Origin: Rhynochetos jubatus
Taxonomy: Eukaryota; Chordata; Aves; Eurypygiformes; Rhynochetidae
Length of the DNA: 64,000 nt
Assembly (NCBI GenBank): GCA_027574665.1
Contig: CM050654.1
Span: forward strand, 26,059,722 to 26,123,721
Reading direction: 5' to 3'
The notes beneath the pieces were generated by a model. That model worked only from the letters and a program-made list of their open reading frames with translations, was not told the DNA's origin and did no database searches. Of the stretch, positions 35,401 to 47,800 are shown in pieces. Position 1 is the stretch's first letter, and each line of letters begins with the position of its first letter. The position numbers and the translations under genes are program-made.

Positions 35401-38400
35401 CCACCTCTGGACCCCGCGTCGCCTGGCCCTGGCCAGCTTACCACCCCCCTGGGGTCTCCCCTCCTCCCATCCCCTTCCCCACTGCCCCTCTCACCCCGGT
35501 CCAGGAGCTGCACGGGCCCCACAGGCGGGGAGGGCTTGCTGTTGGTCTTGGGGGTGGCAGTGATGACACGGAAGAGGTACTGGGCACCCTTGGTCAGCCC
35601 GTGCACCGTGTAGGTGGTGTCCCGCACGCCGGACGCCAGCACCAGCCACTGCGTTGTGCCCAGCACTTGCATCTGCACCATGTAGGTCACCGAGTTGGGG
35701 TCTGCAGGGGGAGAGGGTTGGTGCGGAGCCCCCGCTATCGCCCATGAGCCCCCTCATGGCATTGCCCACCCCCTGCCCATCCTCAGCCCCCTCACCTATG
35801 GCAGTGTCCAGCCACTTGGGCTTGTTCCAGGTCAGCGTGATGGCTCTGCCGGTCACCGAGGCCACGGTGGGGGGCCCGTCCGGGGGGGTGGGCACCACAT
35901 CTGCGTGAGGAGGCGGGCAGGGGTGTGAACACGGCCACTACCACAGCTCCTCCAGGCACTGGCCTTACCCTATGGGGCTGGTGCTGCCAGCAAGTCTCAT
36001 GTGGGACCTGGGGGGTCCTGACCCCACAAGGTGAGGACTGCACAGCCGACCCCACTTTTAGGTCGGATTAGAGACCTCCTGAGGCCCCCCCAGACCCAAC
36101 TGCCCTGTGATGCTGTCACCCTAGGACCTCGCTAGGACCCCAGGGCACAGCCTGACAGGGTGGCACACCCCCGGTGCTCCTTACCGGTGACGTAGAGGTG
36201 CGCGTAGCACGTGGCCTTCCCCACTTTGTTGGCGATGACGCTTTTATAGACGCCAGCATGCGCGTGGCTGACGGCCGTGAACACCAGGCGATGGATGTCC
36301 TTATCTGGGGGGGAACAGGGGGACACGGGTAAGGCCCCAGCAGCCAAGCGGCACAGGGCTCCCCTCCCTCATGGGGCAGGAAGGTCTGAGGGGGTGACGC
36401 GTCCTGCCAGGGTGCCCCCCTTTCCCCTGCCCCGGGTGGAGGGACCCCAGGGGTGCAGGGAGGGTGGTGGGGAGCCCTACACTGCATCATCTTGCGGTCG
36501 TCGGTGCTGTCGATGCGGGAGCCATTGTGGAACCATGTGATGGAGGGGTAGGGCAGCCCGGCCACCTGGCACTCCAGCACCGCCTCCTTCGACTCCACCA
36601 CGTCCAGGTTGTGCAGTGGCTTCAGGAAATCCGGCATGGTGAAGCACTCTGCCTCCGTCTCCGCCTGCTCCGGCTCCTCCGGGATGGACGGCATCTTCTC
36701 CAGCTTGGAGCTGCAAGAGCCCGCACACGCTCACGGTGGGAGCATGGTGCCCCCAGCCCAGCCCCGACCCCAGGCTTTGCACAAGCCCGTTGTCCCCCAA
36801 ACCCTAGGGGGACGCAAACAGGGGGGATGTAGATCCTAGAGACCCCAGACTCTTACATTTGGGAGGCAGCAGATGGCCGTGGCTCCTCCACATAGAGCTC
36901 AGCAGAGCACTCCACATGCCCGTGGGCATTCCTGGCAGTCACTGCGTACTGCCCCTCATCCTCGCTGCCCACGTGCACGATGACCAGTGAGTGCAGCCCC
37001 CCGTCCCTCTGAATCCGCACGTTCTCCCCTTCCTGCACCGGCTGGCCTGCATGGAGACACACGCCAGCATCAGCATCAGCATCCCTCCTAACCTGGGCAA
37101 GCTCTCTGGGCTTGGGGGGTTACCAAAATGGGTCCAGGTGACCGCCGGCGGGGGAGTCCCACTGATCATGCAGTCGAAACGCGCCGTCCGCCCTTCCACC
37201 ACGTCCACGTCCTCCAGCTTGCGGGTGAAGAGCGGCTGGACGGAGGGCTGCACCGTCAGCCGGGCGCTGCAGGTCAGCTCGTCTGCAGGGAGAGCGGGCA
37301 GGGGCGAGCCCCGTGTGGCACGCGTGTGTGCGGGGCAGGAGGCAGCCTGCGACCCACCCCCCCACAGCTGCAGCCCCAGCAGCCAGAGTGGTTGTAGCTG
37401 GGTGTACCCCATACCCAGCGTGCTGCGTGCCAGGCTCCATCCCTGCACAGGGCAGGGGGGGTACGAGTGTGTGCAAGGGCTGGGGGCTCTGCGGGGAGCA
37501 GGGGGCCCGTTCCCTGCCCTCACAGCAGTACAGATGACAGTAGCAAGGTGGGGTGCGAGGGTGGAAGGCAAGGGCAGGGGTGGCAGCTTGGCCTAGCCCC
37601 TTGGGGACACGGTGGTGATGCTGAAGTGGGCAGCGCCAGCACACGCAGGGATAATGTGGGGACAGGCACAAGCCGGATGCTCCAGGTGAGGGAGCTTGCA
37701 TCCCTGTTTTTCAGCGATGGTGGTGTCACCCACCCCAGGCAGGGGCTGACACCATGCTACCTCACCTCCCTGCACCTAAAACTCCTGCTGCCCTCAAATC
37801 GCTGCCGGCACACTGCTTCCTCTATGGAGGGACGCACAGGCACTGGCCACGGGGTGCTGGGAAAGCTGCTGCCCCGCTGCACCCACCGCAGCCCGGGTCA
37901 CTGCCGAGGGGCTGCCCAGGCGGGCTGAGGAATGGGGAAGGGACAAGGCTTCCTTCCCCACTGTGGGGGATGTGCACAGGGGCTGTCGGATCCACAGGAC
38001 AGAGGCTGGGTCCTGCTGCTTTTCCTCAGCTGCCACCAGTGGTGGCTTGGCGGGAGAGGGTGGGCAGCCCTGACCCCCTGCCCGTTGCCCCCGCCACGTC
38101 CTAGGCCAGCAGACAGGTCGGTACTGGAGCCAGGTGCCCAGAGGCTTTGGAGCCAGGGGACAGGAACAGCTGGGCTCGAGGGCTGCATCCAGTTGCCACA
38201 GCCACAGTGCAAACACACCTCCCCAGGTTTCTGGGAGCTGCCTGGGTGAAGGAGCTGAGCGGGGTTGCAACAGGGCTGCGGGGCCCAGGGTACTGGAGCC
38301 CGAGGACTGGTGCACACCAGGGAAAGCTCCCCAGCTCCAGGGACAGCAACTACTCCTTGTCTCCCACCTCCAGCACTCGCAGCTACACTCTGGGGGGACC

Positions 38401-38785
38401 AGAGCCCCAAACCCAGAGGAAGTGGGGTCCTTTCACCCCCAGCACCCACCTAGGGCCAATCCCTGAGCAAGACCCTCCCGCCCCGGGGGAGCTGCGTGAC
38501 TGCCGCTTACCTTTGGCGGTGCTGAGCTTGCAGGTGTAGATCCCGCTGTCGTCCTCGTGCACGGAGGTGAGCAGCAGCTTGCACTTGCGCCCATCAAAAT
38601 GCATCTTGCATTTGAGCAGGGCGGGCTGGAGCAGCCGGCCCCGGGACAGCCAGTCCACGTCCATGTCTGGCGGGCCAGCCACCAGGCACTCAAAGAGTGC
38701 CAGCTCCCCCGCCCCGACCACCACGTCCTTCAGGGGAACCACGATGGCCAGGGACTGGCACTCGGGGCGAGCTGCCCGGGACAGG

Positions 38786-38825
<40 letters not shown>

Positions 38826-41800
38826 CACGCGTCTCAGCAACTTAAAAGCAACCATGAGAGGTGGCGGGGATGGAGGGGAACATGCGGGGCGGTGGGGGGA
38901 CATGCGGGGAAGGGGCCCGGTGCAACGGGCAGGGGGTGCAGCGAGGAAAGGTGGGAGGGCAGTGGGAAAGGCGAGATGTGGAAAGCGGAGCTGAGCCGGG
39001 GAGGGGGCCAGGGGTGAGGGGAGGTGTCCGTGCCAGGAACACACCACACAGCGCTTTACCAAACAGATTTTATTAGAGCTACAAAAAAAAAAGAAAAAAA
39101 AAAAAAAAAAAAGGGTCACGGCCTCGCAGCCCACCCCCCCTGCCGAGCCCCCTCCCCAGGGAAAAGAGACACGGAGCCAGGGAGTGCTCTGGGCAGACCC
39201 CGAGCCCTGGGGCTGCGAGGGGTGTCTGGTGGTGGCCAGGTGGCAGCCACGCAGCCGAAGGGGCTGACAGTCCCCCTCCCCGCAGCAGCTGGGTGCTCCC
39301 CCGCAGGGGTCCCCGGGGTCTCCCATTCCCCACGCTCCGAAGAGACCGTTGCAGAGCCGCCACCGCGCCGCAGCCCCTTCCCTGCAGCCCCTTCCCTACA
39401 GCCCCGGCCGGCACGGCGGCCACTGTGGGCTCAGCTCCCTGCTCCCCTTCCCCGGGGCAGCGAGGAGCAGCAGGACACGCAGACAGGGACAAATGGACGG
39501 AGCAAGAGACAAGACAGCATCATACGGCCGCCCTGGCCCGGCGAAGGGGGTGCCTAGCGCTCCCCCTCGCCGCTCCCCCCACCCCGCCACGGTTACGCCT
39601 CCCCCGGCCATCCGGCGAGCCCTGGCCCGCGGTTGAGGGCCCACGCGTCCCCGCGGTGCGTCCAGGACGAGGCGGCGGATGGAGCAGAAGGTAATAACAC
39701 AAGGTGAGGTCCACTGCCTAAGAGGTGTCCAACTAAGAGCCCCGTGGCTCTGAGAGATGCACCCCCTTATCGTACTCCCCCTGCGTACAGACAAAAACCG
39801 CAGTCAGCAAGCGGAAGGGTTAGTGCAGCAGCAACGGGGCCGGCACGCACACACCAGCGCCGGCACAAAGGGTGCGAGCACACGCCAAGGCACGGAGCCA
39901 CCCGCCGAGCCCCCCGATGGGGGACGGGGCTTGGGGCATCGCCCCTGCAGCCTGGCTCCTGCCAGCTGTGGGGCACCAGGCTGGCTCCCACTCCCACCCC
40001 CGTGCCGCCGCGCTCTGCCGGAGGGTGGGAGCGGGGTCCTGGCAGGGTACAAGCAGTGCAGCCAAGGCCGGGGTGGGATAGGCGCAGCCTGGGGGCTCAG
40101 GCAGCTGTCAGCGGGGAGGGCTTGGGGGGAGCAGGGCACACACAGCGAAGGGCAAGAGGAGGGAGACAGCATCACTCGTCCCCGCAGGCTCCTTCCCTGG
40201 CCTCTGGGGATGCCAGGCAAAGCCTCACCCTCAGTAGTGAGCCCCCCCCCACCCCCATTTGCACACATATATAGGGGTCCTAGGAGAACCACAGAGGGGC
40301 TGGGGTGGGACAGCAAGGAAGGGGGGCCAGACAGCCCAGTTCCATGCAGATGGGCTATCGATGGAAATGGGTGAGGGGGGGACCTCTCCAAGCTGCCCTG
40401 TGCCTGGCACACAGCTTGCAGGCAGCCTGGGGCAGGGAGGGAGTCGTCAGCACGGCAGAGCCAGGGGAGATGGCTCCTGCAGGGCCACCGAGGGCAAAAG
40501 CCTTCCCCCTGCGCAGCCAGGGGCAGCCCCCGGCCCCAGCAGTGGGTATATAGGGGGACAGGGGGTGAAGCTGGGCTGTGGGGAGCAGCAGGTTCTGGGT
40601 TAGGCCAGCAGGGACCCTGGCACAGCTGGGTGGTGGGACCCAGGGCCGTGGGGTGGCACATCTGGATGCAGCAGCAGGGCAGACTGCCTTGGGCTGCAGG
40701 GCCAGCCTCTGCAGGCAGCCCCAGGCACGCAGCTCCACTCCTCTGCTCCCAGATTGTGCCTGCCTGCAGGCTGCCCTGTCCCCTGCCCCGCAGCACTGCC
40801 CAGGGGGGATCTGCGGTGACCCCTTCCCCACACAGCTCATGCAGGGCACTGGAGGGGCTGGGCGGGACGCGCTCGGGGAGCTTTACCTCTGACCTCCAGT
40901 TTGGCCTCGCACTGCTTGGTGCCGTACTCGTTGACGGCCTTGCAGGTGTAAAAGCCGGTGTCGGTGCGCTCCGCCGCCAGGATGTGCAGCGTGAAGAGCC
41001 CCCGTGCCCCATCCGCCTCCTCCGTGTGGTGCCGGCGGCCGTACTTCACCGGCTGCCGGTTCCTCAGCCTGCTCGGGACACGGGCAGATCCGCACGGTCA
41101 CGCCTGGCCCCATACACCTCGCCCCTCTCCCCCACCCCCAAACCTCTGTGGGTCCAGAGGTCCCAGCTGGCCATCCCCAAAGCGGGAGGTCACCGTGCCC
41201 ATCCCCTCCTTCCCTGCCCAGTTGTGATCCAGCGAGCGCCGGGACTCACCAGTAAATGATGGGCTTGGGGTCCCCACGGACACGGACGCTCATGCTGACA
41301 TCCTGCCCCTCCAACACTGACTGGTCACACAGGGCCACCTGGGGAAGCAGGGGACAGAGGGCGGTGAGCACCCCCCTGCGCCCAGGGCCACACGTCCCCA
41401 CCGCTGCGCCCAGGGCCACGCGTTGCCCATCACAACGGCAGCCCTGGAGCTGGGAGCACCCCAAATCAGGAGGCCTGACCCTCCTGGCACACCGCTCCCC
41501 TTCTGCCGGGTCCCAGGGGGGTGACCTGCTCACCTCAAAGGTGGGTGCAGCCTTGAAGGTGCTCTCCGGGGAGCCGCGGGCAGCCCCGTGCTCGGCTCGA
41601 GGCTGCAGCTTCATGGCTGGTCGGTGCTGGGGGGTCCCGGATTCGGGGAACTCTTCCAGGGGGCTCAGGTACTCCTCGTCCGACGTGATGGGGCTGGCCT
41701 GGCCGAGGGGGGGGGCCAAGTTCCCATGCCGCTCCACGGCGGGGGCTAGCGCAGGAGAGGCTGGATGAGGAACGGGCAGCAGGCACAGCCGGGCTGGCAG

Positions 41801-44800
41801 GTCAGGGCATCCCTCCCCATTGCCCTGCGCCCCAGGGGTGCCCGGGGACACCCACCCCGCGGCACATCCCAGCTCGGCCGCAGCCAGCAGCGAAGGGGTG
41901 CGGGGCCGCGCAGGGGGAGGGGGGGTGAGAAGCTCTGCAGGGAACGATAAGGGGACGCGATATCCCGCAAGGCGACAGCAGGGCTCAAGTGGCTCTTACG
42001 CAGCAACCCGCGCTCCCATCCCTAAGCCGCCCGGATTCCCGGGATGGCTGTCCCAGCCCCGAGCCGGCGAGGGCTGAAGGTGACATTGGCAGCTGCGCTC
42101 CTCCGGCTGCCCGGCCCGCGGGGGGGGAGGGATGGGGCCGGACCCGCCTGCGTGGGGAGCCCACCCGGGGCCGGGATGGGGGAGCAGCGGGGATGCGTGC
42201 GGGAGGCTGGGCGGTGCGGGACGGGGAGCAGCGGGTGGCGCGGGGTGCCGGCAGAGCCCCGCCGCCCTCGGGGTGCTGGCCCCCCTCCAGCCCGGCCGCC
42301 GGAGCTCTCACACCCCCCCCCCACCCCCCCCCAGCTCCTTACCGGGGGGAGCCGGGCGGGCTGCCCGGTGCAGTGCGAGGGCTGTGCCCCCCCCGCGGGC
42401 AGCCCCCGGGCGGACAGCCCGACTACCGGCTCTCCCCCTCCCCCCACGCCAGCCCTCCCGCGTCCCCCCGCCGCACCCCGCACTCACCGGGGGGGGGGGG
42501 GGCCGGCAAGGGCCCCGGCAGCCCCCGCCCCGCGCCGGGTCGGGCCGCTCTGCCGCTGCCGGTACCGGGGCCGGTGCGGCGGGGCCGGGCGCGCCTCCGG
42601 GACGCAGCGCCGCCGGCCCGCTGAGCCCTCCCCGCCCCGGCGCCGCCCGGCCCCCGGGGTTGGGCCAGCAGCGCGGGGGAGGGCCCGCCGCGGGGCGGGG
42701 GGCTGCCGGGCCCCTTGCCGGCCCCCCGCCGCTGTGCCCCTGGGCTGGCCCTGCCCGGCGCTGCTGCCTTGGGGGTACGGTCCCGAGGGGGTGGGCGGGG
42801 GGCTGGAAGCCCCCCGGGCAGCTCTGAGCCTCTGCGCGCTCTCCATTGACACTCGGGAGCGACGGGGTGGGCATCCCCACGGCCGGCAGGATGGATGCCT
42901 GGCTGGGTACCCCCCGGCTAGCAGCGTGTGGGGCAGGGGTATCCCCACGGCTAGCAGGTTGGAGGGTACCCCCCCGGTTTGCCGTTTGAAGGGCAGGCGG
43001 GGGTACCCCATGGGTAGCAGGGCACAGGGTAGGTGTAGGGGAGGCCAGGCAGTGGGCTGGTTGCTTGGCGACGGGGGATGCTCCCCACCTGACCCCGATC
43101 CCCCCACCGCAGGATCCCTCAGTGCCTGCCGGGGAGCACGTCAGCTGCTTCGGTTCAGACAGAGCCATGTAGGGTAAGGAAGCCGGTTTCTTCCCAGTGT
43201 CAGCAGTGGCTGAGCTGGCAGCACGCCTGCCGGCCTCCCGCCGCCACCCCCCTCAAGGGCCCGGCCACCGGCACTCACCGGGCCGTACGCTGAGGATGGC
43301 ACTGCAGCAGGTGGCTCCCACCTCGTTGGCCGCGGTGACGGTGTAAAGGCCGGCATCAGCCACCCGGGCACTCCTGACCAGCAGGGTATGGCGCTCGCCC
43401 TCCGCCTTGATGGGCCGCGTGGTTGTGCTCTGCAGCGGGACCCCGTCCTTCCTCCACGACACTGCAGCAGAAGATGGTGTCACCCTTGGGCAGGAGAGGC
43501 CAAGCTGCCCTTGGGGGCCTCTGCAAGGTCCCCTGTCTGGCCTCCCCTTTGCCACGGGGAGCAGCCGCGAGTCCCCGTGGCCCCTGACCGAGAGCTGCTC
43601 CAATTCCCGGCATCCTCCTGCCCTCAGCACAGGCTGGAGTGGGGAACCAAAGCCATCAGTCTTCTGTCTGGCTCTGTCATCTGGGCTCTGGCTGCCCAGC
43701 TGCCCCAGCCCATGTCCTGGCTACCGCAAGCCCAGAGCCCATCACCCCCTAGCTGGGCACCGGGGCTTTGCCCCCGTGGGACCACCCGAGCTGTCCCAAC
43801 AGCAGTCCAGAGCATCACACAGCTCTCAGCGGCCCTTCTCCCGCTCTCCCGGCAACCCAGCACGGGGGAACGCTAGACACCCTGCCCCCTGCACCCTGCC
43901 CTGGGAGGTGGTGTCCAAGCGCTTCACCTTGGGGGTGGCAGGGTGAAAGGGGTGTTAGCAGGGTGGGCACATCACCTCTCTGAGACACCCAGCTCAGGGC
44001 TGCGTGTCCCGCACTGCACAGCTCAGGTGGCATCCAAGGGACGGCTCAGTAGGTGAGACGCGGACATGCGAAGACCCCCTCTGCCATGCTTGCACCTCCG
44101 ACCCCCACCCCAGCCCCATGGTTGCTCACCATCTGGCTGGGGGTTGGCTGTGACGATGCATTTGAGCAGCACCTCCGCCCCCACGGCCACCGCCACATCC
44201 TGGATGGGGATCTCAAAGATGGGGGCTTCCAGGGGGTCTTCACCCGCTGAGACATAGGAGTCATCGGACGACTCTGGACAGGGAGAGATGGGCCCAGGGC
44301 TGTCAGTGGGGTGCAGCAAGCGGGTCCTGTGCTGCACAGGGCTGCATGTGGGCAGAGCTGGGGCCTCACAGCCCTGCCCATCCCTGCCGCCATGTGCCCC
44401 ACACCCTCACTGGGGCATTACCAGGTCCCCAGGCCGTGCAGTGGAGGAAAGGGCCATGTCAGGGGACGCCACAGCACAGTGCCTGCAGCGGGACAAGGCA
44501 GGGCAGGGAGCGTACAGCCTGCTGTACATCCCTGCATGGCGTAAGGGATGAGGCGACAGCAGGGTGCGGAAGAAGGGTTGTACAGCCCACTGCAGCCCTT
44601 GCTCCAAGCTCCAGAGTCCCCCATGGGGTGCTGGCCACTCTGTCTCACCACTTCAGCGTCAGCCTCCCAGCTCCCTCCCCTCCTGTGGCCCCAGCGCACA
44701 GGCAAAGGTCCTGGGGCAGTGCCAGGAGCCTTGAGCATGTGGACCTGGCACTGCTCCAGCCAGAGCAGAGCCTGGAAGATGCTTCAGGCCTGGGTGCAGT

Positions 44801-47800
44801 CTGGTCTCACCCCTGCGTGCTGGGATGGGCCTCACCTCTCCCCCAGCCAAGTCCCCGCAGCATCCCCTGGGGATGCTTGGGCTGCACACCCTGCCTGGAG
44901 CACTGAGGATGGTCCAGCCGGGACAAGCTGCAACAGCTCGATGCCCTGTGCCCCAGGGGGGCGGATCTGCCCAGGGCTGGGTGCCAGAGGTCAGTACCCC
45001 ACGTCCTTCCCGTGCCAGGCAGGAGGGACGGAGACGCCAGCAAGCGCCATGCCCTCAAGGCCCAGCAAACCGGTACCCAGGCTGGTCCGTCTTACGGCAC
45101 TGGTTGTGGCCAGCATCCCCAACCTCCAGAGCCGTGTCCTCCCATCCCTGTGCTCTCTGGCACAGCCCGGGTTCCCCACACCTCCCAGGGGTAGGCTGGG
45201 GGTCCCCCATCCCGGTCAGGGGCTGGCTGGGCCAGCTCTGTGCCCGCAGAAGGTCAGAAAGCCATGCTCCTACCTAACTCCGGAGAGGTGGGTCTGGCTC
45301 GGCGTCCCTTCCCCTTGCTCCGCATGCTCCTGCCTTCTTGAGCCATCCGGCCACTCTCTTTCTTCTCCGACACTTTCGTCTGCCTTCTTTCCACCTCCCT
45401 GCCCGTGCCGTGCTGCCCTGCCCAGCTCCTCTCCAGGCGAGCCTCCTGCTCCATCCCCGGCTTCGCCCAGGGCAGGAACCGCACCTCCATGGGCACCTCC
45501 GGCCTCCGGTACAGCCCGTGGGGCACGGCCAGCCGGGCGGCCAGGGCTTCGTTCACCGCCCCGGGGGCACGGGCTCCACTGGCGGGGCCACCATCCGGGC
45601 ACGGGCTGCCTTCGGCGGGGCCCGCCTGCAAAAGGGCCACCCGTCCCTGCGGGGTGGCTTGTGCTAACGGCCACTGCTCCTTCTTCTTCACTTCCCCAGT
45701 GCCTTCTTGCGCTTTCCTGGCGCCCACATCCTCCACCTCGGCGGGCTGACCAGCCGCCGCACCGCCCCGTGCCAGGGCTTTCCTCCCACGCGACACCCCC
45801 TGCTCCGGCTCCCCGTCGGGTCCCACCAGCGCCACACTGGAAAGTGCCAGGTGCTGGATGACGTGCGTGCTCTCCGCCGGTGGGAAGGTCTTCGGCGGCA
45901 CTGCCTTGCGCCCACCGGCACCCTGCGAGGAGGGGGTGCGGGGGGCACGGGAGGCGGCGGGCTCGCCGGCCGCCGGTGGCGAGGGTGCCGGGGGCAGTCC
46001 GGCTTTGCACAGCTCCTGGGAGCGCCGCAACTGCTGCTTGGACACCGTCCTCTTGATGCGGGTCAGCTCCTCCGCAAACTTGTGCTCGATGGCGTAGACA
46101 CGGCCGGCAAACTTGCCCCGCTCGTCGAAGGATGCGGCTTTCTGCCGGAAAGCCAAACGCCGTCCCGCCGCCGTGCTGCCCGGCTCCCAGTGCCCGCCGT
46201 CCCGCAGGTCCTCCCGCGAGCCGCCCGGCGTGCTGGCACGGCGCAAGCCGGAGCTGGGCTGGTCGAAGGAGCGTGTCTTGCGCAAGAGCAGGCAGGGGTG
46301 TGCGGGGAAGGGGCTGTCCGCCTGCTCCAGGCTCCTCCGCCGCTCCTCGAAGTACTGCAGCCTCTCGAAGATCTTGGAACCAGCGCGCACCAGCTTGGGC
46401 GATGCCCGGACGGAGATGCGGCCGGAGGCGTCGCTCATGGGTGTCTGGGGACGGGACTCTTGCGTGCTGCCCTGCGAGTACCCCGAGGACTTGGGTTTCT
46501 TGATCTTCTCCTCGTATTCCTCGGTGACGGTGTCCTGGTACTCGGCCGGCACCGAGGACTTCTTGCGGGGGGTCACGGGCGTGAAGGAGGGGATGCCAGG
46601 GCCGCGGGCAGCAGGCTGGGATGTGGCGCCGGTGGGTGGCGGTGGGCACAGGCCGGCGCGGGGAGATGGCGAGCGGAGGATGGGCGGCTTGGCGGTCAGC
46701 GGCAGGGTGGCAGGGGACCTCGGGGGCTCAGCACCGGGTTTCGGAGAGACGGGACCGCTGTGGGGGTCATCTCTCCGGTAGGCCCCCTGGGGGATGCTGC
46801 TGCATGGGGAGACAGAGGAGCATGGTTCAGAGCCCACCCTTGCTGCCTGGCTGCAGCCCTGCTCCCAGCCCACACCACGGTGCCCAGTGGGGCACAGCAA
46901 GGGGGGCAGGCGACCAGGGCAGCCCCGGGACTGGGGAGCCTCGAGGAGCTCTGGCAAGTGAATCCGGCCACCCGGAGGCCACTGGGAGCCAGGTGGCTTG
47001 GATGAGAGTCTTGGGCTGCTGTGACACAGCAGTGTCCCCTTGCCCAGGGGCACCCATGTGGGACATCGAGGTGATGCTGGGATACCCAGCAAGTCCCCTT
47101 CAGGGCCACCAGGCAGACAGGGCCGGGGGTCTGTGGGGTGCCCAGGTTTGCTGGGGTGTCCTGGCATATGCTGGGGCAGCATGGCACAGGCCCACACTTC
47201 TGCAAGGTGGAGGGGGTCCCCAATGTTACAAGCCCCCTCCCGTGCACATGCTGCTGCAGGCACGTTCCCTCCAGCCCGCTGCCCCCGGGGCGGGGCTCAG
47301 CATTGGTGATGTAGAAATCATAAGGTGGAGATGAGGTTCTGGTGGAACAAGCAGCCTCGAACAAAAAAATGGGCAGGATGGAGGTCGAAGGAGCAGGCCT
47401 GCGGGGATGGGGACTGGAGGCAATAGGAGGGACAAGGGCTCTGAGCACGTCAGCAGGTCCTGGGGTGGCAGCAGGGGCCAGGGACGTGTGGTGGGGACTG
47501 CAGGCCCAGACCCTTGCCAGCAGCTGTCCCCTGGCCACAGCAGAAACCACTCCTTGCCCCCGCCAAGATCCTGTAGCCCCCCTCCCAGCCCAGGTCACTC
47601 CCACCTCCTCACCGGGAACAGGCTGCCTACTGCTCAGAGCCCCCGTTCCTCAACCGGGCATGGAGAGGGCAACGAAAAGCCGAGGCGGAGGGGAGGAGAT
47701 GGCTGCGGGGGTTGGAAGGAGATGGCCCCAGCGCGGTGTCCCCTCCACACGCTTGCCCCGGCTACTTACACATGGAGGGAGAGCGCCCGTCCTCGGTACA

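Noticed and set aside
39060..39113. Poly(A) run as the tail of a plus-strand retroposed element or processed pseudogene
   Set aside because: No element body or retrocopy is recognisable before the run and no target-site duplication is visible. On the other strand the same sequence forms a complete polyadenylation signal placed where the APEG-1-like transcript should end. A retroposon origin cannot be fully excluded.
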